DNA of 64,000 bases from Lewinellaceae bacterium (GTDB lineage: Bacteria > Bacteroidota > Bacteroidia > Chitinophagales > Saprospiraceae). The translations under genes were made by a program, and so were the position numbers. Positions within the stretch are counted from its first letter, which is position 1; each line of letters begins with the position of its first letter. The stretch is from NCBI GenBank assembly GCA_020636095.1, contig JACJYN010000004.1:1054001-1118000 (forward strand), read 5' to 3'. Shown in pieces: positions 63,504 through 64,000 of the stretch. Under the pieces are notes generated by a model. That model made no database searches and had not been told where the DNA came from. It was given only the letters and a program-made list of their open reading frames with translations.

Positions 63504-63507
63504 AGCT

Positions 63508-63933
63508 ATGATCGATAAATTCAAGAAAGCTATTCAGGATGCCTCGGACGTGCTCCGGGAGCAAGCCGCCACCCTCGGGGAGGGCGCTAAGGAAAAGACC
63601 TACCAGCTGATCGAAGAATGGCTGCAGATCTTTCCCAAGCTAGAGGTCTACGGGCTGGAGATCACCAGCTTTTCCCTGTCGGTTGCCCTCAGCCCCGCGC
63701 TGGAAGTGGAGCTGCTAGGGAAGCATGAGAAATTCTCCAAAGAACGCCTGGATGAGATCATCTACGAATCCCGCAGGAGCCCGGCGCTGACGTCCGTTTT
63801 CACGACGATCCGCACCACCTACAACCTGCACCGCCGCACTTACGCCAACCTCAACGACCCGCTGGTGGTCAAGATCCGAATCCGCCTGTCGCCGGAGATC
63901 AAGGTGTATATTGGGAAGCCGGTTATTGAGTAA
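63508..63933 (+). CDS. Small cytoplasmic protein of unknown function
   Basis: 141 residues, no signal peptide or membrane helix. The N-terminus is an amphipathic helix (IDKFKKAIQDASDVL) with a coiled-coil look; the C-terminal half is strand-rich and ends RIRLSPEIKVYIGKPVIE. Not recognised. It is 4 bases after the lipoprotein gene, suggesting a shared role in the envelope or its regulation. Confidence 0.65.
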   Translation: MIDKFKKAIQDASDVLREQAATLGEGAKEKTYQLIEEWLQIFPKLEVYGLEITSFSLSVALSPALEVELLGKHEKFSKERLDEIIYESRRSPALTSVFTTIRTTYNLHRRTYANLNDPLVVKIRIRLSPEIKVYIGKPVIE

Positions 63934-63943
63934 TTGAAGGAAA

Positions 63944-63986
63944 GCCGAAGTCAGCTGACAACTTCCCGTTGTCTGTTGACTTCGGC
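63944..63986. repeat. Long hairpin at window end
   Basis: Nearly perfect 19-bp inverted repeat (GCCGAAGTCAGCTGACAAC at 63944-63962 with GTTGTCTGTTGACTTCGGC at 63968-63986; two mismatches) around a 5-base loop. It may terminate the two-gene operon, but no U-run follows. Confidence 0.65.
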
Positions 63987-64000
63987 CCGGCAAGGCAAGG

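Noticed and set aside
1..64000. tRNA, rRNA or tmRNA genes
   Set aside because: Scanning by eye for T-loop GTTCGA-type patterns with a flanking acceptor stem gave none; a covariance-model scan would settle this.

Overview
The window looks like a chromosomal segment of a Bacteroidota bacterium, most likely Saprospiria (Saprospiraceae or Lewinellaceae-like). The reasons are two TonB-dependent receptors with N-terminal carboxypeptidase-like domains, a PorP/SprF-type protein, a secreted nuclease with a type IX secretion (T9SS) sorting tail, many short-signal lipoproteins, start codons without Shine-Dalgarno sequences, and several good matches to the Bacteroidota promoter TTG-N19-21-TAnnTTTG. The base composition is GC-rich for the phylum (judged by eye). 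The lineage call is inference. No rRNA, tRNA, CRISPR array, prophage or transposase gene was seen.

Layout. 1-3.1 kb: 3' end of a class A penicillin-binding protein, a small helix-turn-helix protein and a TrmN6-like tRNA methyltransferase. 3.1-9.2 kb: TonB receptor plus three-unit OB-fold (DUF5689-like) lipoprotein on the minus strand, divergent from a secreted endonuclease/exonuclease/phosphatase-family enzyme; I read this as a candidate locus for using extracellular nucleic acids. 9.3-16 kb: PIF1-like helicase, a DUF4230-like membrane protein, an orphan NarL-type response regulator, a triple-LysM protein coupled to a CNNM/CBS protein. 16-21.4 kb: PfkB sugar kinase, GlpD, GH31 glucosidase. 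21.7-28 kb: YidC, an aminotransferase, a LolA-like lipoprotein, and OmpA followed by a membrane-anchored coiled-coil/HhH protein. 28-32.4 kb: Ffh and an M16 protease. 32.4-37.3 kb: PorP/SprF plus OmpA/PD40 pair, CoaE and a LOG-like protein.

37.3-43.3 kb shows decay and sugar catabolism: a truncated P-loop kinase remnant, a metallophosphoesterase lacking its first metal-binding Asp, a Gfo/Idh/MocA remnant, a sulfatase, and an operon of GDPD, fuconolactonase-like amidohydrolase, fucose dehydrogenase-like SDR and DUF718 mutarotase (first steps of oxidative L-fucose use). 43.4-54.7 kb carries a peptidase/beta-propeller/barrel fusion, an M1 aminopeptidase, a BNR-propeller protein, a rhodanese, MsrB and small membrane or exported proteins. 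54.7-64 kb holds the T9SS-tailed nuclease, a second TonB receptor, a Sua5/YrdC protein, a ChlI-like AAA+ ATPase and two small unknowns.

Intergenic DNA is unusually rich in foldback repeats. Four elements (near 21.5, 60.4, 62.1 and 62.4 kb) have different terminal inverted repeats but share a core around CATAGCCTAAGCTA, and a fifth, unrelated foldback at 48.3 kb is flanked by a direct repeat like a target-site duplication. Together with the gene remnants they point to active genome remodelling. The two most interesting signals are the modular repeat family and the candidate nucleic-acid acquisition locus.
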